Positions 1 through 12,246 are shown, numbered from the stretch's first letter. The stretch is 64,000 nucleotides of DNA from Azolla caroliniana (GCA_043228905.1 JBHGNT010000011.1:12028001-12092000), one strand, 5' to 3'. Notes: generated by a model not told the origin, from the sequence alone. Translations and numbers: made by a program.

Positions 1-83
1 TCAAATTAGTATAAATATGACCTAGGGCAAACATAGCTTGTGACGAATAGAGTTATTATGGTGTAACTACTGTACAGAACGAA

Positions 84-123
<40 letters not shown>

Positions 124-395
124 TGAACAATCTCTGTTGTAACCGCCTGTTGGCGAAGATTGAGAGCATGAGGTCGTTGCCTCTGTGACTTATTACTGTT
201 GTATTCTTCTTACATAGTAATAGTTTGGAGTCTGTGGGTTCCCGTGGTTTTTTCCCCATTTAGGGTTTTTCCATGAAAACATGTTGTGTACTTTCTCTTG
301 CTCTATTGTTTGAGTGTATACGTGTATTTCTCTCTATTCCCATCTTTCTGTGGTTGATCCTAAGACTCGGTTGTGGCCGAGCAATATTCTGCATA
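1..395 (+). mobile_element. Ty1/copia LTR, 3' part (cut by window start)
   Basis: This is the downstream part of a copia LTR on the + strand. It contains a leader with an AG microsatellite (about 88-120) and the U5-type stretch 'gtggttttttcccc' followed by a 'tttccatgaaaa'-like motif. The same order of motifs is seen in the LTR at 49889-50440, so the two belong to related families. No primer binding site follows, and the next sequence is an older copia fragment on the other strand. I therefore infer that this is the 3' LTR of an element lying to the left of the window. The right edge near 395 is approximate. Confidence 0.6.
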
Positions 396-2216
396 TTCTC
401 TACAATCTCTTCCTTTTTCAGATTTATCCCTGTCTTCATTTTCATTGTCTTCATCAGTTTCCATTTTCTTTTGGGGTGTACTAGCTGCCCAACTCATCAA
501 ATATTACATCACGGCTCACTACAATCTTTTTTGTCAACGGGTTATAGCATCTATACCCTTTTTGTTCCTCTGAATATCCAACAAGAACACATTTTTTAGT
601 TTTTGGATCAAGCTTACTTCTTACTTCAACAGGTACATGGACATAAGCAAGGCATCGAAACTTTTAAGTGTCCTAAACTAGATTCCCTTCCATAGAAACA
701 TTCTTCAGGAGTTACTTCATGTACTCCAGATGTTATACATCTATTTAGAATAAAGTTTGTTGTGTTTACAACTTCTTCCCAATAATACAATGACATAATT
801 TTTTCCAGTCATCATGGCACTTGCTATGTTCACCAGAGTTCTATTTTTTCTCTCAGCAGCTCCATTTTGCTGTGGAGTATATCCACATGTAAACTGTCTT
901 CTTATTCCTTGATTACATAGAAAATCAGAAAATTCATTTGAGAAATATTCTCCTCCATCAGATCTTAAACACTTTACTCTAGTCTCGGCTTGCTTTTCAA
1001 CCATGCATTTGAACTTACGAAAGTAATCAAATACTTCACTTTTTTCTTTCATGAAGTAAACCTATGTTTTCCTTGAGCAATCATCGATAAAAGTTACATA
1101 GAACCTGCAACCACCAATTGATTGATTTTTGTTGGTCCCCATACATCCGTATGTACCAAATCCAACAAATTTTTGCTTACATGTCTTTCATGAGGTAAAG
1201 GCAACCTGTTTTGCTTTCCATATTGGCATGCTTCACATATTCTGCTCATCTCACAGTCTTTCAACTTTGGCGGTCCAGCCACTACATTTTTCCTCAACAT
1301 ATTTTTCAAAGTTTGCATACTTATGTGTCCAATTCTTTTATGCCACATTTCCACATATGAGATCACATTCATTTCTCCTGCAAACATGGTTGTAATCATT
1401 TTAGGTATATCCACATCTAAGATAAACATTCTTCCTTGACGTTTTCCTTTTGCAATCAACTTTCCATGTTTCTGTATAAAGCATCCACTTTGCTTAAACT
1501 TAACTTGCATTCCTTGCTCTACTATCAGTCCAATAGAAATTAGTTTTTTTGCAAGGTTTGGCACGTGCATAACATTAAGCATATACTTCGTTTTTCCTTT
1601 TTCATCCCACAATGGGATATCTCCAACATGCTCAATTCGGTGAGTAGTATTATCACCTATCTATACATAACCAGGAATATCTAGTTCTCTTAGACTTTCA
1701 AACCACTTTACATGTCCTGTCATATGATTAGATGCCCCAAAATCTACATACCACATATAATTTTCATTGCATCTTTGTGAACATTCAGCCATTGATGTTG
1801 TTTCATGTTACATCACAAATGCACAATCTTTATCACAGTCTTCACTAGTTGAAGCATAGTTATTTTGTTGTTTCTTCCCTCTTTTTTCATCATTTTGCTT
1901 TTTATAGCATTCAACCTATGTATGGCCTGGTTTTCCACAGTACCAACAACCATCATCATTCAAATAAGTTTGCTTACCTCTCCCTTGATTGCTCCCCTTG
2001 CATCTGAGGTTGTTTCTTCCACTTGTAGCTTGTTGTCCTCTTCCTTGATAATTATTGTTGTTTCTAGATGAACCAAATCTTCCATGGCCTCTTCCTCGGC
2101 CTCTTCCAGCACTATTGTAGAGGGCTTGCCCCTCAGTCTCAGAGTTTCCTTTGTTTACATCATCCATCTGATTTCTTTCTTCCACTATAAGCATTGAAAC
2201 TAGATCTAGAAAACTT
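390..2216 (-). pseudogene. Ty1/copia gag-protease-integrase fragment, decayed
   Basis: Read on the - strand, this holds in order: a gag zinc knuckle (CWYCGKPGHT, near 1920), a degenerate protease region with a WYVD..ASNHMTGH-like motif (near 1700-1770), a GAG-pre-integrase domain with MWHKRIGH and a CEACQYGK zinc-binding motif (1094-1612), an integrase core with RSDGGEYFS and YTPQQNGAAERKN (741-1052), and the integrase tail with a GYR/KCYNP-like motif (near 500-600). Frameshifts and stops separate the pieces, and no reverse transcriptase is present. It ends abruptly near 390 against an LTR of opposite orientation and near 2216 against a gypsy LTR. It is a dead fragment trapped between two later insertions. 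Confidence 0.8.
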
Positions 2217-2227
2217 GGGATGCTATC

Positions 2228-2650
2228 TGTTAGCCGGACAAGTATAATGCGTCGGAGTCGGAAGGAAGTTCGGAGTCGGATCGACAGTTCGGATTGATGA
2301 CTCAGCAGATAGCCAAATAGGATATAGTTAGTTACGAAGTTTTGTAATTCTTGATAAATATAGGTAGTAGGATGTCTTGATGAGAAAAGACCTTCGGGTT
2401 ACCTATAAAAGGAACCGAAGGCATTGTAAAAATCTATTGTTGTATTTAGTAATATAAAGTTTAGTTAGGAAACCTCTGTGTACGAATTGCTCTTGCTATC
2501 TATTTCCTTCTGTCTAAGCTATATTACATAAGTCACGATCTCGATGTCTGTTATCATCGATAAGTTTACAACTAATTCGTATCTATTCGTCTAACCACAA
2601 CTTCTTGATAGAACGTTTGGTATGAACGTTCGTCTTATACTGTGTCGACA
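2228..2650 (+). mobile_element. Ty3/gypsy 5' LTR
   Basis: The block begins TGTTAGCCGG and ends near tgtcgaca (TG...CA). It contains a TATA-like box (cctataaaagga, near 2400) and sits directly before a gypsy gag. No second copy of this LTR is visible in the window, so its limits rest on the TG...CA ends and position only. Confidence 0.5.
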
Positions 2651-2684
2651 AAGTAGTAATTGTCGACCGAACAACACAGTATAA
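2635..2684. repeat. Inverted repeat at LTR/leader junction
   Basis: TTATACTGTGT (2635-2645) is the perfect reverse complement of ACACAGTATAA (2674-2684). An inner arm, CGACA (2646-2650) with TGTCG (2661-2665), extends the hairpin. It straddles the end of the gypsy LTR and the expected primer-binding region (ttttggcacgcc follows). Confidence 0.75.
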
Positions 2685-2734
2685 TTTTGGCACGCCTAGT
2701 TACATTTGTACATAACAGAGAACAAGACGAATGG

Positions 2735-4330
2735 ATGTCATTTGATCCAGATACACCAGTCGGTTGTAAACTTCCTCGTACGCGTTCTGTTACGAAGGCG
2801 TTAGAGACAGAATCAGTTGAGGAATTACAGCTGAAAACAAGTGGAAGGTGGTCTGTACTTCCTGATTTAACTGATAGCCAAGCCAGTCTTCGGACGAAAA
2901 TCAACTGGAACAGGTATCATTTTACGATATCTGGAGTGAGGAAAATATGCCTTATCCATATTCTAAGTTCCGTGAGGGAGCTGATGTAGAAGTGCATGTG
3001 AGGGATTTCCTGACAACATGGGAGATTAACCATGAAGCTTAGAGACTGTCGGCAGCAACCGAAGATAAGTCTAAGATTGCTGAGTTCGTTTTGTCATTGG
3101 AGGGTTATTCTACTAATTGGTTTGCGCAAAATGGTCTCCGTGGGTTTGAAACAGTCGAACAATTGACCAACAAATTTTTGCAGTTATTTCATCATCAGAT
3201 ACCTCAAAAGGATTTGATAGCGTAATTTTATGCGTTGTATCAGGAGCAACATGAAACGGTGTCTCAATTCGTGATCCGTTTTTAGAATTTACAACTTCAA
3301 ATTTCCAGGCCTATTCTGGACAATGAATTGAAGGATGTATTCTTTGAAGCAATTCGTGAACCATTACGAACAACACTGAAGGTGTTCGATTTCCGGAATC
3401 AGAATATTGAGCAAGTGATTGATAAGGCAATCGCTATGGGCCGACCGCCGATAAATGTACGGAGTATGGATATGTTAGCACTAAATCGTACACTGCCAAC
3501 GATGGAGGAGGTACAATTTCGATAAGCAGTTCAGTGTACTACTTGTTTAAATACTGGTCATTCGGCGATCAAATGTAGTCTACGAACACATTGCACAATA
3601 TGTCATTCTAAACTTCATTCGGTCGAGCAATGTGAGTATAACTTGCTCAATAAGATGACGGGTCCGGTAAGACAAATTTTTCCGGAAAACGGGTACAAAA
3701 ATAACCAGAATTTGTTCAATAATGGGTACCAACAAAATAGTTTTCCACAAAATCAACAAAATAATTTTCAACAAAATCAGGCCTTTCAACAAAATAATTT
3801 TCAGCACAATCAAGATTTTCAACAAAATCAAGAATTCTCGGTAGCAAAGAATATGAATCAGCAACAACAAAATGAAGGACGGTTTTAAGCAAAATCGGTA
3901 TAAAAATAAAAAATTCTACAAGCTGAAAGCCTCACAATAGTTTCAACAATCACCAAATTCTAATGGGAATGATGGTCAATAGTTTATGCAAAATGATGGG
4001 ACTGGTCAATTTGTGCAAAGCAAGGGAAGTGGAACGTTTGTTCCTACTTGTTATATTTGCCGTCAAACTGGTCATTATGCTAATCAGTGTCCTGCTAAAG
4101 GAAAAGGACCGACGGTTAATATGGTTATACCAGAAATATAGCAAGTAACCACTAGAAGCAAAAGTAAACAATCTGAGTGGGAGATTCAGGAAGCAGTTCG
4201 AAAAGCAGCCAAGGAATGGGTAGAGGAAGCAAACCAAAATAATGTAAACCGGATGCTCCAAGACAATGAAATTACCCAAGCTACCGAATTACCAAGACCT
4301 ATTGTTGTACCAGAACAAGAGGAAACTTAG
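2735..4330 (+). pseudogene. Ty3/gypsy gag (decayed)
   Basis: The first in-frame ATG is near 2735 (MSFDPDTPVG). The capsid-like region follows, with LSLEGYSTNWF and a segment typical of retrotransposon gag. Two tandem CX2CX4HX4C knuckles (CTTCLNTGHSAIKC and CTICHSKLHSVEQC) lie at about 3537-3640. A Gln/Asn-rich stretch of about 60 residues lies near 3700-3860, and a third knuckle (CYICRQTGHYANQC) lies near 4048-4090. The frame is broken by frameshifts (one near 2990, one near 3886) and by stops at 3040, 3223, 3283, 3523, 3938, 3980, 4139 and 4328. Most of these are TAG. The element cannot make a full gag. Confidence 0.8.
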
Positions 4331-4369
4331 AAGATCATGGCAGATTGCCAAGTATCACTACCACTGGCC

Positions 4370-4825
4370 GGCTAACTTAAGTTGGTTCCTAGATTTACCG
4401 AAAAGGTGGCGACATTGATTGCCCAAAAAGGGTTAGAACAAGTATCGGTACACCATAGTTAGCTAAGCACCAACCCTTCAATCATGGATGAGCAAAATCC
4501 ATCGATTAAAGTAATAATTCATGGTCAGGAAATTGAAAATGCGATTGTTGATGGTGGCTCAAGAGTAAATGTCATTAATAAAACCACATGTGATAGGTTG
4601 GGTATTACTAAATGGGAAGCTTGCCCATTTTGGCTAAGAATGGGAGATACCAATACGGTACGACCAATTGGCTTAGTCCGACAATTAGAGGTGGTGTTGG
4701 GTGGTCATAGCTTTCTGATATCGGTAGAAATACTTCATTTGGAAGCTCTGGGTGCATATCCCTTGCTATTAGGGCGCCCATGGTTAAAGACTGTTAACAT
4801 CAAGTAGAATTGGAATCAGGATCAA
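4370..4825 (+). pseudogene. Ty3/gypsy aspartic protease domain
   Basis: The open stretch 4484-4807 encodes a retropepsin-like domain. It shows the active-site region IVDGGSRVNVI (D-G-G-S where D-T/S-G is typical of retroviruses; plant gypsy proteases of this type often have DGGS) and the flap-distal segment LLLGRPWL, diagnostic of gypsy proteases. It is bounded by TAG stops at 4460 and 4805 in the same frame, so it belongs to the decayed polyprotein. Confidence 0.8.
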
Positions 4826-6548
4826 TTGACATTTAGAAAAGGCAAAACGAAAATCCGGGTCTCTACACAGAACAAGGTTGTGACAAGCAAACAATGTTTG
4901 CCAGTGCATGCTGAGTCCGTCAATATGATGGAAGGATTAGACGAGGTCGAAGAAAATCAGTATTTTGATGATAATCCGAAAATCATTCCTTTGTTCGAAG
5001 TGGATATTTTACAAGCCTTGACACCATATGTGGATTCCCAGCAGGAATTGCCAATAGATGAGCAAACAATGAAGGAAATACGACTCCAGCAAGAAGCTAC
5101 CGACAGAGAGATGAAGGTGTCCCAACAAGTTCAAGCGCATTGGAGGAAATAAATTTGGCAGAAGAGGATAAGGATAATGAGTTGAAAACAATACTCATTG
5201 CTAAAGATATGATAGAAGCTTACAAACAACAGTTAACGGCATTATTAAAGCAATATAAGGATGTCTTTGCATGGTCTTTTGAAGATATGAAGGGACTTGA
5301 CCCAGCTTTCTGTCAACATCAAATCAACCTACATAAGGATGCAAAGCCAGTTCAACAACGCAGGTATCGATTAAATCCTAATTATGCTATTAAAGTAAAA
5401 GAAGAAATAGATAAAATTTTGAAAGTAGGGTTTATTCGTCCGGTGAAAAAATCGACATGGTTAAGTCCAATCGTAGTAGTTCCGAAAAAGAATGACAAGA
5501 TTAGGGTATGTGTCGACTACCGAAAACTGACTGCGGCTACCATTACGGATGCGTTCCCATTACCATTTACGGATGGTATATTGGATGCGGTAGCTGACCA
5601 TGAAGTCTATAGTTTCCTAGATGGTTTTAGTGGTTATAATCAGGTTCGGATGAATCCGGAAAATCAAGAAAATACAACTTTTGTTATAGAATGGGGAGTG
5701 TTTGTAGCGGTAGTAATGATGTTTGGCTTGAAGACCACTCTGGCGACATTCCAAAGAGTGATACAGGAAATATTTGGGGATTACATTCCTGTATTTATGC
5801 AAGTCTTTTTGGATGATTTTGTTGTTTATAGTCGGAAAACTGAACATTTTGAGCATTTACGACTATGTTTGGAGAAATGTCGGAAAGGTCGACTTAGTTT
5901 AAATCTGGCAAAATGTGCATTTAGGGTCACTAGTGGCACATTATTAGGCCATATTGTCAGTCAAGAAGGAATTGTAGTGGACCCTGACAAGGTTAAAGCC
6001 ATACTGGAAGCACTGGCACAAAGTTCCAGTGGACAAGTGTGGAACAGGATGCATATGATTGTCTCAAGAAAATGTTGTCCAAAGTTCCAGTGGTTCAACC
6101 ACTGGATTGGAATAAGCCATTCCATGTCTTTGTCGACACATCGGACATCGCAATCCGAAGTGCATTAATGCAGTTGACTGAACCAAATTAGTAGAGGCTA
6201 GTGTATTATGTTAGTCGGAAACTCTCGACAGCGGAAAGAAACTATTCTACAACTGAGAGGGAAACTTTAGGAATGATCTATAGTGTCAATAAATTTCGAC
6301 ACTATCTTTTGGGGAAAAAGTTTACATTTCATGTTGATCATTCAGCTCTTCTTTATTTGGTCTCAAAATAGGAGTTAACTGGTAAGTTAGCAAGATGGAT
6401 TCTTCTACTACAAGAATTCGAATTTGACATTTTACATTGGCCAGGAGTATAGCATGCAGTGGCTGATTATCTCAGTCGACTGGAGTCAAGAGAAGAAGGC
6501 ACAAGTGTCAAAGATGATTTTCCGGATGCCCAGCTTTTTCGAGTGGAT
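4826..6548 (+). pseudogene. Ty3/gypsy reverse transcriptase and RNase H (decayed, 3' part lost)
   Basis: After a linker there is a frameshift near 5145 and then a long RT frame (5140-6168). It contains GFIRPVKKSTWLSPIVVVPKKN, split here as GFIRPV and SPIVVVPKK, then VCVDYRKLTAAT, FSGYNQVRM and the catalytic box FLDD, where Y(I/L/V)DD is usual. A second frameshift before about 6060 leads to the RNase H (FHVFVDTSD..., TGKLARW, HAVADYLSRLE). TAG stops at 6189, 6192, 6369 and 6450 interrupt it. Homology ends near 6548, where an internal LINE fragment begins. Integrase and the 3' LTR are missing from the window. Confidence 0.85.
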
Positions 6549-6550
6549 TT

Positions 6551-9017
6551 GGCCGCGTGATAAAACCTAACTCAGAGAAGTGCATGAAGTGTTTCTTATA
6601 GTACAACATTTTAGATGGGAGTGGCTCTAGTGGGGTGATCCATTTACACCGAGTGTAAATTTGCCATATTTCTTGGCGTATTACTTTATTGCAGTCCTCA
6701 TAAGAGATTAAAGTGTTATCACTCGTGTGGTTGTACCTAAGGGGAGGTAGGTTATTAATGTCTAGACCATTCGCAAGAAGACAACTCACCATCGTGCCAT
6801 ACCATGAGCTAGTATAGCCGGACTCATACAATGATCGAGAGGCCTTAAAGGCTTGATGAGATATTCTATCATGTGGTTGGCTATGTATCCTATGAATGAA
6901 GACTACAAGTTGAAAAAGTGCCTCTACTAACATTGGGGGTAACGTGAACTCAGCCCTAATAATGTCATGTGGTACAGTCGATTTGCTTCGGAGTTGGCGT
7001 GATAGCATCATCACTAATGGTCTCTCTAATTGCGTCCACATGAAAGATGGTAATCCTGGAGCCCAAACCGTTGATGCATACATGAGGGAGGGGGTCACTA
7101 ATGAGTAAAAGAACCACCCTTTAGTCCATGGCTCTTGAAAGTGTGCTTGGTGGCATTGTCTCTCTAGGAGTGAGAGGGATGCATGTCCTCTCGTGAGTCT
7201 ATCCTTCGCTGCTTGTGTAATCGAAAATTTACCTGAGCGGGCACTAAAAGTGACTCCGAGATAGACGTATGATCCAACCACCTCGACTGGGCTATGGGAG
7301 ATAGTTAGGTGACACTTAGCTCTAACATGGGCCGATGTGTGGAAGATAAGGACTTTCGTTTTCCCTAGATTCACTACCAATCCTCGTTGTACACAAAAGT
7401 CATGTAAGGCATTAAGGTGCCTTTGTAGGTCGTGTTCAGATTCAGAGAGCAAAACTATGTCATCCGCATAGAGCAAGATACGAACCTGCGTATCCCCAAG
7501 GACCACTCTGGTGCCTCCCTCATGAGCAATAAAATATGTGATCTCATCAATGTAGATCCCAAAAAGCGTCGGTGATAGGGAGCAACCTTGTTTTACACCA
7601 ATAGTGCTAGTGAAACGATTAGATAGGCCACCTGGGCATCCGACACACCCGGACACTTGTTCATATAGTGCGTAGATGGCCCATACCATATCATCTGGTA
7701 TCCTCAAGCTTTTAAGTCTATCAAACAACCGCTCTCTAGGGACTGTGTCAAAGGCTTTGCGGAAGTCCACAAAACAACAATATAATTTCTTCTTGCGAGC
7801 CTTAGTTTGGTCAATTAGGCATCTAAGTGTGAAGATATGATCAATAGTGGAGAAGGCTCGTCTAAAGCCAGCTTGTTCAGGTGCACAAAGGTTTAGGGTC
7901 TCCATATAGTCGCTAAGCTCTGTTTCCATTACTCCACCATATAACTTAGCAAGGGTGTGGCCTATCATAATGGTCCTATATGTATTTGGGTCCATGGGGT
8001 CCCCCCCTTTATGTATGGGGGCCACTGTATTCATAGTCCACTGTGGTGGAAAACCCTCCGCAAGGGCACGATTGAAGGTTAGAGTTAGCAAGGGAGCTAG
8101 GCACTCTCTCGCATATATAATGTGTTCTGCTCGTAATCCTGTGTGGTCCATGGACTTCCTATGTTGTAATTTCTTTATGACCTTCACAACCCTAGAGGTC
8201 GTGAAAAGTGTCCCCATGGTAGGCTGGGGTGTGGAAGGCATTGGAATGGGTGGTTGGTTTGGGATTTGGTAAAGTCTCTCTGTATATGTGTGCCAAGTTT
8301 CGGGATCTTCGATGGGTGTTTGTGGTCTTGGCTCCCGTAGTCTCTTCCATGTCGTGGTGCAATCGCTACTCATGAGCATATGGTAGAGTTCCCAATATTG
8401 GGATGCCTCCCACGCTCGTTTCTTACGACGTGTCATCTTGCGCATTTCTTTGCGAGCTTGTATGGAGGTAATACTACCATTGAGTTGCGATACTGTAAGT
8501 TGTCTATGTAAGTCCCTACAATCCTCATCATGCCATTTATTTTGTGGCATTGATCCTGATCTACCTTGATTTGAGTGTTTTGTATATGGGAAACTGCTAG
8601 TTGCTGCGGAGTGAAGGATGTGTGTGAGTTTTGTACTAAGGCTTTCTAACGGTAGGGATGGATCAAGGGAGGGGAGATGGGCCTGAACATGTTGAGAGTA
8701 TATGTCAGAGAGCTCATGTGTGAAATGTATTGTGGTGTGATGGCATGGTTGACTAGACTTGGTGACCTTAGAGATATCACATTTTAGCTCGAAGTATAAG
8801 AAACTATGGTCTGTGCCAATAGGGCATGGGGCCACTCGGAAGGATTTAATCATGTGGGTAGCTTCATGGCGTCCTATTAGATAATCAACTATGCTTTCCC
8901 CTCCTCCATGTGGGAAACATGTGAGCTCTTCCGAGCCCGACCACTTAGCTAAACCATTATATATGACCATCCGGTGCTGACTACCAAGTTCGAGCAGATG
9001 ATGGCCAAAGCTCATGG
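6551..9017 (-). mobile_element. LINE ORF2 internal fragment, both ends missing
   Basis: This segment is nearly identical (by eye well over 90%) to 27499-29965 of the full LINE further right. It carries the end of the endonuclease domain, the whole RT core (PEQAGFRRAFSTIDHIF, FVDFRKAFDTVPRERL, VKQGCSLSP, LLYADDIVLL) and part of the C-terminal region. The frame stays open across the whole segment (6508-9102 including flanks). Both the 5' ORF1/endonuclease start and the 3' zinc-finger/UTR end are absent, which is not the usual 5'-truncation pattern. It abuts gypsy RNase H on the left and unassigned DNA on the right. Confidence 0.9.
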
Positions 9018-9102
9018 TTGATTGTACTGAAATCTCAGTTTTTAAAATAATTGTATTGATGGTAATTAGACCTTGGAAATGTCGTTTACATGGTCTATGC
9101 AA

Positions 9103-9500
9103 TATTTGCGTGGTTCACAATCACCACTTCAAGCATCTAATGTTGATCTTGATAGTTTGTCCATCCACAATAGAGAAACATTTACGTGGGACCAAGGATA
9201 ACAAAACGAGCAAAACTCTGGTGGATATCATTGTTTATGACTATACACCGACAAAAGTTGGACGTTTAAGGAAGTCAACGATAGACATAATAAAAGAGAA
9301 ATTACCAAGTGTAGATGGTGTATTAGATTGAAGGCGAACTTGATTTAGTGCACATAATTTGGAGGCACAATTTGGTTTTAGATAATGACAATGTTTTGAT
9401 TGGTACATTTGAAAACGAGGAGGAAGAGTCACAATTGTATATTAGCTATAGTAGTGACTCTCATGAAAGTAGTGATCACAATGATGCAAATAACTCCTAA
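9103..9500 (+). other. Unidentified coding-like remnant
   Basis: An open stretch ends near 9331 with a Lys-rich segment (KVGRLRKSTIDIIKEKLPS). After a stop and a frame change it is followed by an acidic, Ser/Asp-rich segment ending at a stop near 9498 (FENEEEESQLY, SDSHESSDHNDANNS). The acidic tail looks like the C-terminus of some protein, but I do not recognise the family. It may be a transposon or host-gene remnant next to the LINE fragment. Confidence 0.25.
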
Positions 9501-10590
9501 ATGTATATTTTGTGCAACGATATGTAACAGATTTAGATAACATTTTATCGAATGATATAAAAAAGTTGATTGTTTTGAAATCTTTCGCTTATGATTAGTT
9601 TAAGATCTAAAAAATTACTAGTTGTAATTCCTCCTCAAAAATACACAAAGTTATTTTTCGTGTTTTGCCAAAAATTGCCATTTTTCAATTTTACCAAATG
9701 GTGAAATTTTCAGCTTTTTCATCAAGTTTTCGAGAACATGTGATACTGGTATCAAGGTGTTTTGTGAAATGGCAAAAAAAGCCCAAAATTAGATGGAATA
9801 TTCCTTATCCTTCCATTTGTACGCGATCCTTCCACTTGTGAATGCGAACGTGTTGAGTTTTTAGAAGCTTCCAAAAAGCTCCAAAAGCTGGAACATTCTA
9901 GAAGCTTCTGCATGAAAAGGGTTCTATGCATGGAACTACATGCATAGCCCACAAACATGCATAAATATAGGGGTTCACCTTGAGTAGGGTCAAGGTAAAC
10001 AAGTTACGGAATCCTATATTCTGTTGTGTTTATCTCTTGCTTCTCTTTCTATCTCTCAGTATCTTACCTTTGCCTAGCTCTATTTTGCTCTACTCTTTTT
10101 GTCCGTGATAGAAACAATCAATTTCATGCAAGAAACGATCAGTTTCCTACAACAAAAGGTTCATTTCCTCACAAGAAACAAATTTTTTCTTGCTCATCTT
10201 ACCTCTAATGCAATGCCAACACTTGAATCGAGGCCCACAGATAGTGTAGGTGGCACATAGTTTCTCCCCTCTAAAACCCTCCTCCACATGATATTGTTAG
10301 ATTCTCAAGACTCCCACCAAAAAACAGTCATTAGGAGGTCATCCACACCTAAGGCTTCTTTCAACGTGACCACACCTGCGGCTTCTTCCAAGATATCCAA
10401 GCACCTCAAAAATCTTTGACACCTCAAAGTTGTGATTTAGGGTTCAATAACAGAATAATAGTTCATGCTCCGAACACCTCAAAGGAAAACTTAATAATAA
10501 TAATAATAATACACACTTTAGCACTTTTACCGTGACTATGTCTCCGAACTCACTTATAAAAGCTTCTTCGTGACACTCAACGGATAAGGA
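9501..10590. other. Noncoding, possible decayed LTR sequence
   Basis: No gene is seen. The stretch at 9760-10040 has promoter/LTR-like features: an 'agcttc/gaagct'-rich segment, then cataaatatagggg (a TATA-like box near 9960) and a pyrimidine-rich leader. It precedes the copia relic at 10590, but its ends could not be matched to the LTR start seen at 12263. Confidence 0.3.
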
Positions 10591-12110
10591 CAAAGCACTA
10601 TCGTTTGACCCACCAAATGCTCAATCCGTCAACGTAAAAGATGCCCTAGACACGAACAAAAAAAACGATCAATGGAAAAATGCAATTTCCATTATCAATA
10701 ACCACGCTTGGGAGCTCATAGCACCACCTAAAGGACATTGCATTGTCGATTGTCAGTGGCAACTATGACGTTAACTGAACGGACATAAAACACGGTTAGT
10801 CGCAAGAGGCTTCCCTAAGGTATACAGTGCCAATGTTTTGGAAACTTACTCACCCATTCTTTCCATGGGCGGCTCTATCAACTGACACAAAGCATGATTA
10901 CTCGCAAGAGGCTTCACTTAGGTATATGGTGATGATTTTTTTGGAAACTTAGTCACCCATTCTTTCCATGGATTCACTACATACAACTATAGCCACTGCC
11001 CCAATCTTGGTTTCCTATTCATCAAATGGATGTAAAAACCACATTCCTAAATGGCACTCTTGAAGAAGACATATATATGTCACAACCACTAGGACACATA
11101 AACCTAGAACATCCTGATTGGGTTTGTAGACGTAAAAAATCACTCTATGCAAGCACCTAGAAGTTGGTACTACACCCTACATAAATTTTTACTTGACGTA
11201 TGTTTCTCTAGGTTGAAATCCGACTCTAACATCGACACTAGACAATAAAAACCAAATGTGCACATCATAGGACTCTACATAGATTATCTTCTACTCATCC
11301 CTTCTTGCTTACATCTTATGAACAATGCCAAGAACGAACTTTGTAACAAGTTTGAAATGATTTATAACAGTCCTCTAAAATACATGTTAGGCATTCATGT
11401 AGAAAGAGAGCAACAGACTGGAGACATATTCATCCATCAACAAAAAATCATTCAAGGAATTCTAAGAAAATATAAAGCGGATCATTTAAGCCAAAACTCT
11501 ATTCTTGCACTTCCAAACCAATTATTGTTTGTTGATATGAGTTCAACAAAGGAAAACGAATATGGTCATGTTCTAGAACTACCTTATCGGCAAAAACTTG
11601 GTGGCTTCGCTACTTGGTGACTTGCAGAAGACCATGTATTCCCTTTGTTATAGGCCTTTTTTCAAGGTTCATGCACAACCCCCAACATCAAGAACAGACA
11701 ATGGCACTTCTAAAAATTTTGCAATACCTCAAATACACTTCCAAACATAGTACATTATGTATTGATACGGAGGAAATGATCCACTACAAATCCAAGGATA
11801 GTTTAACTTAGATCCACTATGAATCCAAGGATGGTCCAAAGCTAAATTTCTACTTGTTGCATTAGTCACTTGAGAAGAAGTTTGGCTACAACGACTACTC
11901 ATGGAATTTAAGCTTGATGATTAACTACTTCATCATAATCTATGATTAACACTCACAAAAGTTCAACAACAAGTCGACAATAAATCATGCATTGCCCTAA
12001 TCAATACCCCAAAGCATCATGAAAAGACCAAACATGTTGATTGCAAGAACTTCTATATCAAAGAGCTCGTTGAAGAAGAGGAGGGGGAAAATGAATGCCA
12101 AGTTTAATCC
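10590..12110 (+). pseudogene. Ty1/copia reverse transcriptase-RNase H relic
   Basis: Broken + strand pieces match the second half of copia pol. They are a KARLVARGF-like segment (TRLVARGFPKVYS, near 10795-10840; a similar copy near 10900), a Gln/Met-rich region, the YVDDLL box altered to LYIDYLLLIPS (11258-11320), KYMLGIHVEREQQTGDIFIHQQ (here in two parts: KYMLGIHVER and GDIFIHQQKII), and RNase H-like segments ending in a lysine/glutamate-rich tail near 12100. The catalytic second Asp is replaced (YIDY), and stops and frameshifts are frequent. This is an old copy. Confidence 0.75.
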
Positions 12111-12246
12111 AATGGGCCAATTTTAAGCTTCACGCCAAGTTTAATCCAATGGGCCAATTTTCTGACCAAAGATGTTCATAAACCTAATCATGAGCTTTGT
12201 TGTAAAGAAATTGGTCATGCTCACACAAAATGTAATTCATCTTCCT

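Noticed and set aside
2735-6548. TAG read as glutamine (altered code or RNA editing) in the gypsy relic.
   Set aside because: Host genes in the window use the standard code, U-to-C editing is known from organelles and not nuclear transposons, and the element also has frameshifts. CHG deamination is simpler.
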